A model generated the notes under the pieces. The model did not search any database, was not told where the DNA came from, and saw only the letters and a program-made list of their open reading frames with translations. Below are positions 43,927-54,697 of a DNA stretch of 64,000 bases, piece by piece. The translations under genes and the position numbers were made by a program. The first letter of the stretch is position 1. The number at the start of each line of letters is the position of its first letter. Source of the stretch: Pogostemon cablin (lineage: Eukaryota; Streptophyta; Magnoliopsida; Lamiales; Lamiaceae); the NCBI GenBank assembly GCA_023678885.1, contig CM042955.1:22827835-22891834 (forward strand). The letters are read 5' to 3'.

Positions 43927-44376
43927 CATCTAAAGTCAACTTCTTTTTTTCGCTCAAAATTTGGGTCAAAATCTCTTCAATTTCTCACTTTTTCTTAATT
44001 TCTCTTCAATTTCTCACCATTTATTTTATTCTTATTTCCTTAAATAAATACATTTAGGTATTTTACTATCACATTTTTAACCCTAATAATTTTATGTCTA
44101 ATAAAATAATTAAAATTAAAGACATTATTTTTGTATGCATATTTTTTTTATCAATTAACATGTTGAAATTTGTTTCAATTTGAGTTAATTATTGGAAAAT
44201 TTTGGGCGTATTTGAAAATAAGGTTAAATAATTAAGACATTATTTGGAATTATTTATACTTTATAACATATGATTAGTAATGAAATATAAATATTAATAA
44301 AAATTTTAAAATTGTTGATTTTTTATAATTACATTAATTTATAATACATGAAAACAAATAAGGGCCGTATAACGTC

Positions 44377-44690
44377 ATTTTTTTTATGCACCGGTATCCG
44401 ATCCGTAAATCGATTAATCTGGAGGAGGTCAGAACCATCAGTCCACTAGCGGGGTCCCCATTTTTTTTATGCACCGGTATCCGATCCGTAGATCGACTAA
44501 TTCGAAGGAGGTCAGAATCATCCGTCCACTAGCGGGGACCCCCATTTTAAGCCAGAGCTTTGCGTTCTGTATAGACTGGCCCCTTAGTGGTTGATCGCAC
44601 CTGCGGGTTTCGAACTTTAGACCTTTGGGAATTTCATCCTTAGGCACCTCAAGTCCTCACCGCTAGGCCAACTCCTGGGAGTTCATTGAG
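44377..44690 (-). mobile_element. tRNA-derived SINE with a duplicated 3' body
   Basis: On the minus strand the head reads GGAGTTGGCCTAGCGGTGAG, which contains an A-box-like TGGCCTAGCGG. It is followed about 60 bp on by AAAGTTCGAAACC, a B-box-like motif. This fits an RNA polymerase III promoter of tRNA origin. The body ends GTGCATAAAAAAAATG. The last 82 bp, from GGGGACCCCGCTAGTGGAC to the A tail, are present twice in tandem (44462-44543 and 44380-44461). Confidence 0.7.
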
Positions 44691-45249
44691 ATATTTTAAT
44701 TACTTAATTATGTGGATCTCATACAAAAAAATATAACCGTTAGAATGAAACACCCAATTTAAAAATATATAATTATTAGGATGAGACGAATGAAATATGT
44801 AATTATATGTGTTTATTTGTCCACGATATATATATATATATATATACTATTACAAAAAAATTTACTTTTATATTATTTTATTTTTTAAAATCTATTCTTG
44901 TGCAATACACGGGTTAAAATGCTTGTTAATGCTAAAAGGTGGAATCGCCGCGCGTCAATACTTGGGCCCAACAGCTTATGGAGGGGGTAAATAATGGTAA
45001 TTCAAATTGTGAGGATTTAAATAATTTTATGTATTAATTAAGTAATAAATGAATGAATAAAAGATACGGGAAGATTTAACAAGGGGAGTATATAACAGGT
45101 AACTGGATATTATTTATAAAATAAACTAGTGTAAGTAGGACTATTATTTAAAAAGTCAAATTGTTGTAGATATTTAGGGTAAAAGTTCGTGAATTTGAAA
45201 TTAGACCATCGATTTTTTCTTATTTTCTTCTTATTTTTATAAAATAATA

Positions 45250-45291
45250 TTCCCTTCGTCCCATTTATCATGTTAAATGTGACGGAGAGAG
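45250..45291. mobile_element. 42-bp minimal Stowaway-like hairpin with empty site in copy B
   Basis: Flanked by TA (45248-45249 and 45292-45293). The arms CGTCCCATTTA and TAAATGTGACG pair with one mismatch around a TCATGT loop, and the outer ends CCTTCG and CGGAGAG are Stowaway-like. Copy B reads AAATAATATCAAATTTTGG with no insert at the corresponding place (about 60670). Confidence 0.7.
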
Positions 45292-46159
45292 TATCAAATT
45301 TTGTAAGCATAGGTAAACATGGCCTCATGAAGTGTGTAGAATTCTATTTGTCTCCTATAATCTCGCCAAGAAATAGGAGCAAATGACTATTTCACTCCTG
45401 CAGCAAGAAGGAGCTCAATGCCAGGATGATAAAAGGCCCTACCCACTTGTGTCGGTTTCGAATACAAATACCCTCTAATTTATGTTTAAAGGTCGTTTGA
45501 ATTTTTCCTGTATGTATGGCACTGGTTACTTCCACGCCGTAGCACCTGGTGCTCAAATATTGGCTCGAGGCTATAACCTCTTGAAGCTCTTTAAGCACAG
45601 TTAAGTCCCTCCAAAAGGAGTATCTTCAATCACGAAACTATAAACTTAGCTTATAATGTGGGGAACTATAAGCTTAACTTATAACATAACAAGTTATCCT
45701 TAACTTTTAGTTTAATCTCTCAATAAATAGAAAATCTCTAATGTGTTACACATCAAGCTACTTAATATGGCCATAAATTAAACATTAATAAATCACTTTT
45801 AATTAGTCCCCCTTTAAATGAACTAGGGTAACCTACTAATTTACCATTTTCAGAAAGAATTATATATTTTGAAAATGACATTAACATCTTCAGTATCACA
45901 TCATTTGATGAATAACGTAGGATAAAAAAAAAGGTTATACAATAAGAAGGAAAGTATCAATCCCTAAGGGGCATTGGTTAGATTTTCTGTCTCTTACGTG
46001 TCCATCATATAATTAGTGGCATAGAAAAAGACGCAAAGAGAATCTAGTGTGAGGGTTAACCTACTTGTTGACTACTAAAAACACTTAAACGATTGAATTT
46101 GGATCGGTAATTTTTTTTCCCTGTCAATAATTTTGTGACATTTGCTAATAAAGATCAAA

Positions 46160-46490
46160 TTTAGCGGCAAGAGTGTTCAGAATTCATAGCCTGTCTCCTC
46201 TGTATGTATTTCTTGTATGCCCGCTCCTTTCATCACCTCGAGTCACCCTCCCTAGAATCAAGATTAGGAAAAGGGCGTAGAGATGCATTTTGTTCTTTTA
46301 AAGATTCGGCACGTTGGGCTAATTCATCACATTCTGACTGAATCCCATGAACAAAAACAAGAAATGAACATAGGCTAGAAGAAATGAATAAGGGAAGCAA
46401 CAGTTAATACCTGCTTAGAAAATCTGGACCGCCTAGCAGATTCCCTGTTTGACTGCTTTCTTCTCTGTCTTTTTCATCCTGAATTACAAA
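46160..46490 (-). pseudogene. decayed bZIP (GBF-like) exon remnant, copy A
   Basis: The minus strand retains most of a basic-region exon (KQSNRESARRSRF near 46480-46425), part of the leucine-zipper exon (near 46350-46290, truncated after about half), and the end of the terminal exon (DSREGDSR, near 46255-46230). An internal deletion fuses the last two exons, and the basic exon has lost bases (DEKDREESS-like start). It is a broken relative of 62111-62817. Confidence 0.75.
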
Positions 46491-47059
46491 AAAAAAAAGT
46501 ATTGGTGGTCAGGGCACTAAACCAGGTTAATAATTAATATAATCCAATAATATTTCTTCTCCATAAGAATGATGTGACATCTGATTGCGTACAGTCTTTT
46601 CATCAAGAGAAGGGAAGTCAGAAATGCGGAACGTAACAGATTTGAGAAACTTTGATACTAATTCACTTTAGCAACAACTTTCAAGAATAGCACATTTGCT
46701 GGGGATTTTAGCATTAATCTTAATATTTCAGACTATCGGTATTATCCATTATCATGTCACCTAATGATTGCAGAATATTACATTTTGACTGACTCAGATG
46801 TAATAAGGTTGTCATGGGCTTGGTGCGAGTCCTGGATTAGTTTGCACAAATAGGATCTTTTTGTAATGCATTAAGGGTGAATCTAATTAGATTTACACCT
46901 TTAGGTTGTGGACATTTTTGAGGATTTGTAGGTTACTTTCTTAAATCTAAATTCTGATAGACTTCACTCTATCAATTTGGTCCCAAACTGTTGCTTTATG
47001 TCACCATTGAGACAGAAAGATTCGAAAAGAGATACTTGATTTGATTGGAGCATATTTCT

Positions 47060-48600
47060 CCACAGTATATCTTCCAATGGTTTCCAAGTTAACATGATCA
47101 TGTCACCCATCCTCCAATCCAAAGGCTTGTTGCTTAAACTAGAGCCAACAATGCTCTTCTAGCAATCCTGCCAAGCAATGAGGTGGGAGTGTTCCCATGA
47201 TATCCGCAACCTTATTTAGACGAATGGTGACCACAATCAAAACCCCATTAGAGCTACACTCTTGCATACTTTTCAATCTAGCCCAATCTTCTTAATTCAA
47301 GTTCTAAACATCATCCAACATCAACAAGTATCTTTTCCCCATTTAACAACTATGCATTTACCAATTACCAATCCAAATAACTCTTCCCCAAACATCTTCT
47401 GTAGATACAAAAATTGAAGACTATACTATTTCTTAAGCCAAATGAACCTTAATTTCTGCTCATTCAACAAGCAGGTACTACAAGATTTTTTCAACCTTAT
47501 AGGTAAAGCATTTCCATCAGTAAATTAAGTTTAAAACTTAAATTAATATCTGATTTCCTCAATCATATCCTTGAAAGTGGAGACCACTTCCTCTAGGACA
47601 TCTACAGCGCCCTTGTCAGTCTCCTGACAAAGACTTTATCTCCTCTGTTACCCTCTTATTTTGGTGTTGCATATTTGCTAAGTAACCCTTTACAAAAATC
47701 TCTTCATTCTGAGTTGCATTGTTTAAATTTGGAATAAAGTAATCATAACATGAACACCATACAACTAACACCCAACAATAACATCATAAACTTCAAATAG
47801 GATACACAGTAAGATTTAAAAAAATAAAAAAAAAAACATAAAAAAGACTTGTCTTCACCATTTTTCTTGCGTTAGATGCAAGAGTGAGACTTGTCTTCAC
47901 CATTTTTCTTGCCTTAGATGCAAGAGTGAATGCTTTTATTACATTTTTCTTGCGTTAGATGCAAGAGTGAATGGTTTTATTCGCATCTTGGAAACGGGCT
48001 CGCGTATAAGCATCTCCAAAATGCTCGAATATGATTTTACCCGTAGGCTCTTAAACGTTTAAGAATTAAGCTTCGCAGAATAAATTTTATGTCTTCAGAC
48101 GTAAACTACTCCTGTTTGAACATTGGAAGGACCTCCTTAAAGACCTCCTCAAACAACTACTGATCCTCTACTAAGTAATACTAATTGAGAATTTTTATTT
48201 TTTTTTCCTATTATAATTCTAGTGACACCTCTAGTCACACGAAAAGCTCCTCATCTCTCTTTGAATATTGGAAGACCCCTCAAACACAACTGATCCTCTA
48301 TCTCAGGACCTCTGATCCTCTATCTCTGGATCACAGGATGATAATATTCTTGTCATTTGAAAAGCTTTCTCATTAAGTACTTTTTACTGTACCTCCCATA
48401 CCAAGAAATGTCACCAAGACAAGACAAAGACAGTTTCTGGTCACAAACTTGGCTCAACAACACACTCACAATCTTCACTCCATTATCATCCCTAACCCTA
48501 CCATAAGCGCGATCCACAGCGGCACTTCTCCGCTCGATCTGGTCCACAACAATCTCATGGAAGTGAAAATTGAGTCGATCTTCGTCCAATTTTCGAATTA
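47060..48600 (-). pseudogene. remnant of a third CC-NB-ARC-LRR gene
   Basis: Two separated minus-strand pieces. 48600-48353 keeps the coiled-coil/NB-ARC junction (EDRLNFHFHEIVVDQIERRS, then VLLSQVCDQKLS) and a frameshifted P-loop (LGMGGTVKST). 47345-47060 keeps kinase-2 (YLLMLDDV), an RNBS-B-like VVTIR, DIMGTLPPHCLAG and a broken GLPL approach. About 1 kb of unrelated DNA (47346-48352) splits the NB-ARC, and several stops occur in both pieces. LRR coding is absent. It is closest to the two NLRs at the left end of the window. Confidence 0.85.
47844..47985. repeat. three-copy repeat with CTTGC-N7-GCAAG hairpin
   Basis: CATTTTTCTTGCGTTAGATG followed by CAAGAGTGA occurs three times (hairpin starts 47866, 47908, 47949). 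CTTGC and GCAAG are complementary in every copy. It lies in the insert that splits the NLR remnant. Confidence 0.75.
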
Positions 48601-49314
48601 TCTAGTTACTCTTGTACCCATAATTACTGTGAGATACATTGATTTAAAAAAATTACTCTCACATACAAAATATTAAAGTAAAATATCAAATATAACCCTA
48701 AACATATACACTTTTAAACCACAAACCCTAAACCCCTCACCTACCCACCGCCGCCAGACCGCAGCCGGATATACACTTTTTTTGCTGCACATACTTTTTT
48801 TTTACTGCAAACCCTTTTTTTACTGCACACACTTTTGCTACACACGAATATATCTCCCAATTACCCATCAATTACAACATTGCCATCTTGATTAACACCA
48901 CTAATTCAACTAATTTGGGTCATTAAAAAAATAATTAATTTGACTAATCCACTAATTTGGGCCAAGTTTACCTTTCATTTCAATCCTCTCTCTCTATCCA
49001 CCCATTTGGACCCATTTCAATCATTTCTCTTCATCTCTCTCTCGACTTCATCGCTCTGACGAAATCCTAACCCCTCTTCCTCCGTCATTCCATCCTTCAA
49101 TCTGCAAGTCTCTCAAAGGCGAGACGAGCAACCCTAGCCCTTCTCCTACTTCTACAATCTTCGACCCAACCCTTTTTTTCTCCTGCGTCAATCATTCTCC
49201 CGCGATGACGAACCCTAAACCCTCTCTGTTCGATTCATCCACTCTTCACCAAACACTGTTTCTGAGGTTGAAATAGTAGATCTATGGTCTGGATCTGAGG
49301 ATTTATGGAGCGAG
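48601..49314. other. spacer with short repeats
   Basis: Contains a few TTTACTGCACACACTTT-type direct repeats (48768-48845) and a CT-rich stretch (48975-49070) that could be a 5' leader for the frame at 49315. No gene assigned. Confidence 0.4.
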
Positions 49315-49848
49315 ATGTTGGTTGGGGTTGACTCCATGCCGTCGGTGGTCGAAGGAGACGAGATCGACGCGGATATCGTCGGATCCACCTTTGACATGGT
49401 GGTTCCCGACTCCCTACCGATGGATTCAGCCGTCAAGCTCCCTTCTGTTGATGGAAAGTTCGCTGGAACAGATTGTGACATCGTCGTTCCCTACTCTCTT
49501 TTTCAGTATTCCGATTACGCTGCGTATGTGGTCGAGGACTCCGACCTGGAGGATGACCTTGCGGGAACCTTCCCCCATCAGTCTCTATTTCTGAGGTATT
49601 CTGGCATTTTCTGTGATTCAGACCATAAACTTATGGTCTTGGAGTCCGAGAACGGGGAAGATGAAAGAATCTTGCCCCTGAATGAAGAATCCCTTCATTA
49701 TCAACAGTTCATCTACGAGATGATTTATATCATGCTACCTGCATATCAGTATATCCTTAATTCATGTCTTTTTTTTAATTTATGTAGCTTGGGATGCCCT
49801 GTGAGGCTTGGTACGTGCTTTATTTGGACATGTGAAGCAATTGATTGA
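49315..49848 (+). CDS. hypothetical acidic protein, uncertain
   Basis: Open frame of 177 codons from ATG 49315. It is strongly acidic with two similar lines (FDMVVPDSLPMDS, CDIVVPYSLFQYS), which hints at internal repetition. No domain is recognised. After about residue 140 the frame looks like intron sequence (ILNSCLFFNLC, then minisatellite DNA), so a real exon, if any, probably ends near 49720. The CT-rich DNA upstream could be its leader. It may be a fragment of an unrecognised transposon gene. Confidence 0.3.
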   Translation: MLVGVDSMPSVVEGDEIDADIVGSTFDMVVPDSLPMDSAVKLPSVDGKFAGTDCDIVVPYSLFQYSDYAAYVVEDSDLEDDLAGTFPHQSLFLRYSGIFCDSDHKLMVLESENGEDERILPLNEESLHYQQFIYEMIYIMLPAYQYILNSCLFFNLCSLGCPVRLGTCFIWTCEAID

Positions 49849-50121
49849 TGTTGGCCCTGTGAGGCATTGATGGCTGATCTGCTTTATTTGGCCCTGTGAG
49901 GCACTTGATTGATGTTGGCCCTGTGAGGCACTGATGGCTGATAATGTTTAATTGGCCCTATGAGGCACTTGATTGATGTTTGCCCTGTGTTTATACATGT
50001 GACACATTTGTTTAATTGGCCCTGTGAGGCATCTGTATTGGCCGTGTGAGGCATTGATGGGAAAATTTCATTGTTGATAATGGGAAAATTTTGATCATAT
50101 TTGGCCCTGTGAGGCACTAAA
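49796..50121. repeat. GGCCCTGTGAGGCAC minisatellite
   Basis: About nine copies of GCCCTGTGAGGCAYTGAT-like units with variable spacers (TTGATGTT, GGCTGAT) at roughly 49796, 49854, 49891, 49918, 49953, 49981, 50019, 50040 and 50103. Weak further copies (GTCCTGTTATGCATTTTGG) follow the inserted LTR at 51087. Confidence 0.85.
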
Positions 50122-51069
50122 TGTTGGAACTGTGTGATCTTGTTGTAACAACAAAATTTGTACTCCTTATTAAATAATAAACACAAAAGAAATTACAATG
50201 ATAATCCGATGTGGATTGAACTTGAGAATTTGAGTGAACAACATCTGGTTATCCTCTGATTCCTCTCTTGAGTTGACTTCTTGACTTTATCAACTTTCGG
50301 AGCCGGATCTTTGAATGAAGCTTGTCCGTACTCGGGGTTGATTTGAAGCTTTAAAAACATTTATCCGGATGTTTATCTGGAGGTCTCGAGCCTTTGTTCG
50401 GATCAAACATTGACTTGAAGATTTATTGTGAAGAACACCGTTCAATTTGATAGAACACCGCTGACTTCACGAATACTGCTGGATGAACTTGATTTGAAGA
50501 AACGTTAAATTTGAGGGGCTTCACACCTTGATCTCAAATTAAATATCGTTTCTACATTGCTATTTGAAGAATAACTTGATCTTCGTAGAGATTCCAAGTT
50601 TCTTCAGAGCTCTCCGAGTTTTCAGGATTTTCAAGATTTTCTGAGTGAATGGAATGAGGACGTAAGGCCCTTATTTATAGATAGAGAAAATAACCACTTG
50701 TGAGATATTCTCTCCTTGAAAAGATATGTTAGACTTTTCTCCTTTAATTAAGCCTGCTGGACAGAATATAGGCCTATTTAATTTAAATATGCTTGTTGGA
50801 CTGGATTTGATGGGTCGGATTTGCTGACTTAAGTCAGGCCTACTAGACTTGGATTGAGCTCATTTAACTTGGATTGAGCCTATTTGACTTGAATTGAGCA
50901 TATTTGACATGGATTTGGGCTCAGATTATTATATTAATTACCAATTATTTATTCATTTATTTTAGAAATTAATTTATTTAAATTTCTTAATAAATAAATA
51001 TTTAATTAATGCTTAATATATTTCCCTTTGTATTTATGTTTATTAGGCAATAAAATTTAATTGCCTACA
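50122..51069 (-). mobile_element. probable solo LTR inserted in the minisatellite
   Basis: On the minus strand it runs TGTAGGCAATTAAATTT to CACAGTTCCAACA, so TG...CA ends. An internal TATAAATA box (about 50677-50684, minus) is in the expected place for an LTR promoter. The minisatellite lies on both sides. I find no convincing 5-bp duplication at these exact ends; a 4-bp CACT lies close by (50114-50117 and 51068-51071), so the boundaries are uncertain. It also holds a GGATTGAGC...TTTGACTT short tandem repeat (50845-50920). Confidence 0.5.
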
Positions 51070-52077
51070 CTTGTGATGCATTTTGGTCCTGTTATGCATT
51101 TTGGTGGCTATTGATGCTTTGCTTGCTCCTTAGTTGGCACTGTGTGTTGTTCGGTGGGTAATAATACTTGTCTCTATACTCTGTAGGTTTAAAATTAGCC
51201 AATGATGAATTTATTCCGAGGGCTAAGGCTTCAATGTTGTGGTAGTCCATTGGGATCATGCAATATAAACCACACCCAGTGATTAAGTTAATTGAGCCAC
51301 CAATAGGCATATACAACCCTATTTAGGAGACCATGACCTAATGACGATGTTATTCCAAGGGTTAAGTACCTATCTTCATTGAACAAGCTTAAAAAATCTT
51401 GTTCTTGTCCCTGATATTAAGTGTTCAATGTCACCATTAGGTTTCATACCTATTTTGGAGATGTTTGATATTTTTTTATATCGTTGCATTCACCAATAGG
51501 TATAAGAAGCCTTTTAGGAGACCATGCTCGGTGATGAAATTCTCTCTGAGAGCATCTTGAACAAAAAGGCCATATGATTAATATATGATGATTGTTTACA
51601 ATTTAAACAACACATAAATAACAATAGGACAGTTTATAGTCCAATTATTTATGCTGTAAATAACAAAAAAGGGTCTATCAATTCCTACTGGTTGATTGTT
51701 TACAGCTTAAACACATATACATCAAAAAGACACCCTCCATTCCACGTTAACGTTTATGTTTGTTTTTTGCACATAGATTAAGAGCTATATAATATTTAAT
51801 GTAATGAGGGTAGTTATATTAGTGTTGTGTGTGAGCCCTACATGAATAATTAATTATTTTATTTGGGCACAACTTGACAAAAAGGAAAACGTAAACGTTA
51901 ACTTGGAATAACTCAAAATGGAAAATATAAACCTTAATTTGGGTAGGAGAGAATACACCTTATTCTATTAAATTACTCAAAATATCATTCTCTTTCTTAT
52001 ATCATTACAATACAAAGTTACTTTTCTTAAACCCACCAAATTTGTGCATGTATTCTTGAGATGTAGTGAGTACTAGC
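51070..52077. other. spacer with a possible MITE
   Basis: Imperfect repeats (CCAATAGG...TTTAGGAGACCATG at 51300 and 51491). At about 51723-51950 there is a Stowaway-like segment: left CACCCTCCATTCCACGTTAACG, right CGTAAACGTTAACTTGGAA and GGTAGGAGAG. No gene supported. Confidence 0.45.
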
Positions 52078-52079
52078 TA

Positions 52080-54695
52080 CTCCTTCTGTCCCAGAGAACC
52101 CTTCACGTTTACTGTTTCACGTTGTTTAAGAAAAATTACTTTTTGACTTTTTCAACTCATTTTTTGGAGGGTAAAACTGTCCAAACTTTATGGTTTAGGA
52201 TTTGGATTAACTTTAATGATAAAGTTAATCCAAACCCTAATTACCAAAAAATAAATAAAAAATACCAGAAAATAAAAAAAAATTAATTCCACAAATTATT
52301 TTTTTTTAAACTGTAACTTCAAAAAATCAGCATAAATTAAAATAAAATCTCACAAAAATTACAGATTTGATGCATCATTATAATAAAATTACATAAATTA
52401 TAGAAATTAAATAAATTTGTTACACTTCCATTAAATTACAGAAATTGAAGCATTATATAAAAAAATTTACAGATTTCTTTTCAATTGAAGAAGCTAGAGA
52501 AATCTTCATTTACCTGTTCATAGATTACTGAAAAGACAATCAATGAAGTGAATTCATGTGAATATGACAACATTTATAGAAAATGACCTTTAGATAAATT
52601 GTTAGAATCAATATTCATACATTTTGAACCATCAACCTATTTTTTCATCATTTGGAACTTGTTTCCCTCCTAAGACACCTTAAAAGTGATCTATTCCCTC
52701 CAAAACTGTCATTTACTTTATTTTTCCACCAAATATTTCAACAAACCTCCATTTTCCCTCTAATTTTCTTTTGAAGCCTTTTTCTCTCTGATTTTAATTT
52801 CATCATTGAGATTTGTTTCCCACCAAACTGTCCTTTAATCATTTTTTTGTCACTAACGCTCTAATTTTCTTATGAATCCTCTTTGAATTTTTGAAAATTC
52901 CCTCCCAAGTCATCACAATAAATATGGTGGGACAAAGGGTCAAATATTAATGCACTTAGTTAACATTAAATGACACCCTCAAACCCAAACCTCACTCGAC
53001 ACACAAGAAATCTGATTGGGCAGTTCCTTTTAAGGCATAGCAGCCATGGAAACATTCACCATTGGAAAGCTAGGTAGGCAACACTGATATTTGGGATTAC
53101 TAGAAGAACAGTATTCAATGTTTGGGCAGCTGCTAAATTGCAGATTGAAGAAGGCAAGCCAGTCAACTTCATTTCTAACAAAATGGTATTGCAAAGCCAA
53201 AAAGGGTTAACCTAGATCCTGATCAAATAAAAGAGATTGCTTTTGAAAATAGAAGTACAATTAGAGGTCTTGCTGGGCAGTTAAAGGTGTTCAAATCGAC
53301 AGTGGAAAGGTGGATAAAAAAGGGAGAGATCAAAGCTTATACAAACTCAATCAAGCCTGAGCTAACTCCAGAGAACAAGCTTCAAAGGCTCAACTACTGT
53401 TTGCATCAGATTCATCATGACAGTAACGCAGACAAATTGATATTTGATGAAATGTACAGTGTGATCCATATTGATGAAAAATGGTTCTACATGACAAGGG
53501 TGAATGAGAGGTACTACATCATACCAGGAGAGAAAAAGCCACACCACATATGCAAGTCAAAGAAATTCATAACCAAAGAAATGTTCATGTGTACCGTATC
53601 TAGGCCTATACTTGGAAGTGAGGCCAGGTTTTGTTTGATGGTAAAATTGGCATCGTTCACTTCTCAAGGATTGAGCCCGCAAAAAGGAAGTAAAAGAATA
53701 GAGTAAGAGGGACTATGATTACTAAACCATTTGATAGCATCAACAAAGAAGTGATAAGAGATTGCATAATCAATCAAGTAACTCATGGCTCTCTTTTTAG
53801 GATCATTTTCTATTTTGAAACAATAACTGTCCTTATATGATTATTTTCATAAATCTTGTCTTCACTAGTTTACTTTCATAAGAATATTTACCCTAATTGA
53901 CAGATAATTCCAGCCATAAAGGCTAAGTGGCCACCATATACGAGCAAGGATATAATTATCCAACAGGATAATGCAAAACCACACACACTTGATATTGATC
54001 TGGACTTTGGAATGGTTGCAAGATCTGATGGATTCAACATCAGACTTCTTAACCAGCCTCCAAACTCTCCAGACACCAATATCAATGATTTAGGATGGTT
54101 TAGGGCTATACAGTCACTACAATGGGAATAGCAAGCTACAATGTGGATGAACTGATCAAGAATATGAGGATCTCCTATGATAACCTAACACCAGCCACCC
54201 TCAACAATATATTTCTTAGCTTAAAAGCCTGCCTAATTAAAATAATGAAGGTAGAGGGAGGTAACAACTACAAGGTGCCATACTTGGGGAAAACTAAGAT
54301 GATAAGGAAGGGAACTTTTCCAATCAATCTTAAGATTGATGCAGAATTGGTCGGGGGCTGCATTTTGAAGCTGCTAGGGAAGGACTCCAACTACAAACTG
54401 GTTTATGCCATTGCAAAACTTGGACAATGTTTTGGGATTCGATCATCAACTATGGGTGATCTTTTTTGTTGGTTAAGCACTGAAACTGACCAAATTTTGT
54501 TGTTTACAACATAAACATATGACTGTGCAATAGTTGACTTTAACTAGATAGTGTGTTAAAAGAGAAGGCATTTTGTAATATTGTTATATTGTAAGGTTAT
54601 TAATATTGTGTATTATTTCTAATTTTAGAATGTACCAAATATTATTGGGACGGACCAAAATAAAAAATATACAAATATTCTTGGAAAGGAGAGAG
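52080..54695 (+). mobile_element. mariner-like element (plant MLE)
   Basis: 2616 bp with ends CTCCTTCTGTCCCAGAGAA and, inverted, CTCTCTCCTTTCCAAGAAT, both derived from the CTCCCTCCGTCCC family and flanked by TA (52078-52079, 54696-54697). It encloses a transposase-like coding region. The first 1.1 kb is an AT-rich leader. Confidence 0.8.
53200..54514 (+). pseudogene. mariner-like transposase, plant type
   Basis: It starts near KRVNLDPDQIKEIAFENRST, then the helix-turn-helix FKSTVERWIKKGEIKAYTNS and KPELTPENKLQRLNYCL. Catalytic triad: the first Asp is in IHIDEKWFY, the second in IIIQQDNAKPHT, and the third falls in the PPNSPDTNINDLGWFRAIQS region, which is the plant MLE pattern. A likely intron runs from about 53780 (CAA|GTAACT) to 53902 (TTGACAG|ATAATT). 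The protein continues after a stop at 54129-54131 (LQWE*) into NMRISYDNLTPATLNNIFLS and onward to 54514. Frame changes near 53640 and the in-frame stop make it a pseudogene. Such a transposase could have mobilised the Stowaway MITEs of the window. Confidence 0.82.
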
Positions 54696-54697
54696 TA

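Larger units (their letters stand above)
43168..45039. other. intergenic spacer with MITE ends, AT microsatellite and a SINE
   Basis: Isolated Stowaway-type ends occur near 43371 (CTCCTTCCGTCCCAC), 43471 and 43501 (CTTCCTCCGTTCCATGC). A long (TA)n runs at about 43837-43921 and a shorter one at 44826-44846. No protein-coding gene is supported. This DNA was contiguous with the secreted-peptide promoter before the MULE inserted, if the MULE reading is right. Confidence 0.55.
45040..47060. repeat. segmental duplication copy A
   Basis: Colinear with 60530-63450 in the same orientation, with shared blocks: AACATGGCC and TCTCGCC near 45320; CCTGGTGCTC near 45546; CACATCAAGCTACTTAATATG near 45745; the bZIP exon block near 46160-46490; and CTAAATTCTGATAGACTTC near 46947. 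It is shorter and more decayed than copy B, and ends where NLR debris begins at about 47060. Confidence 0.9.
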
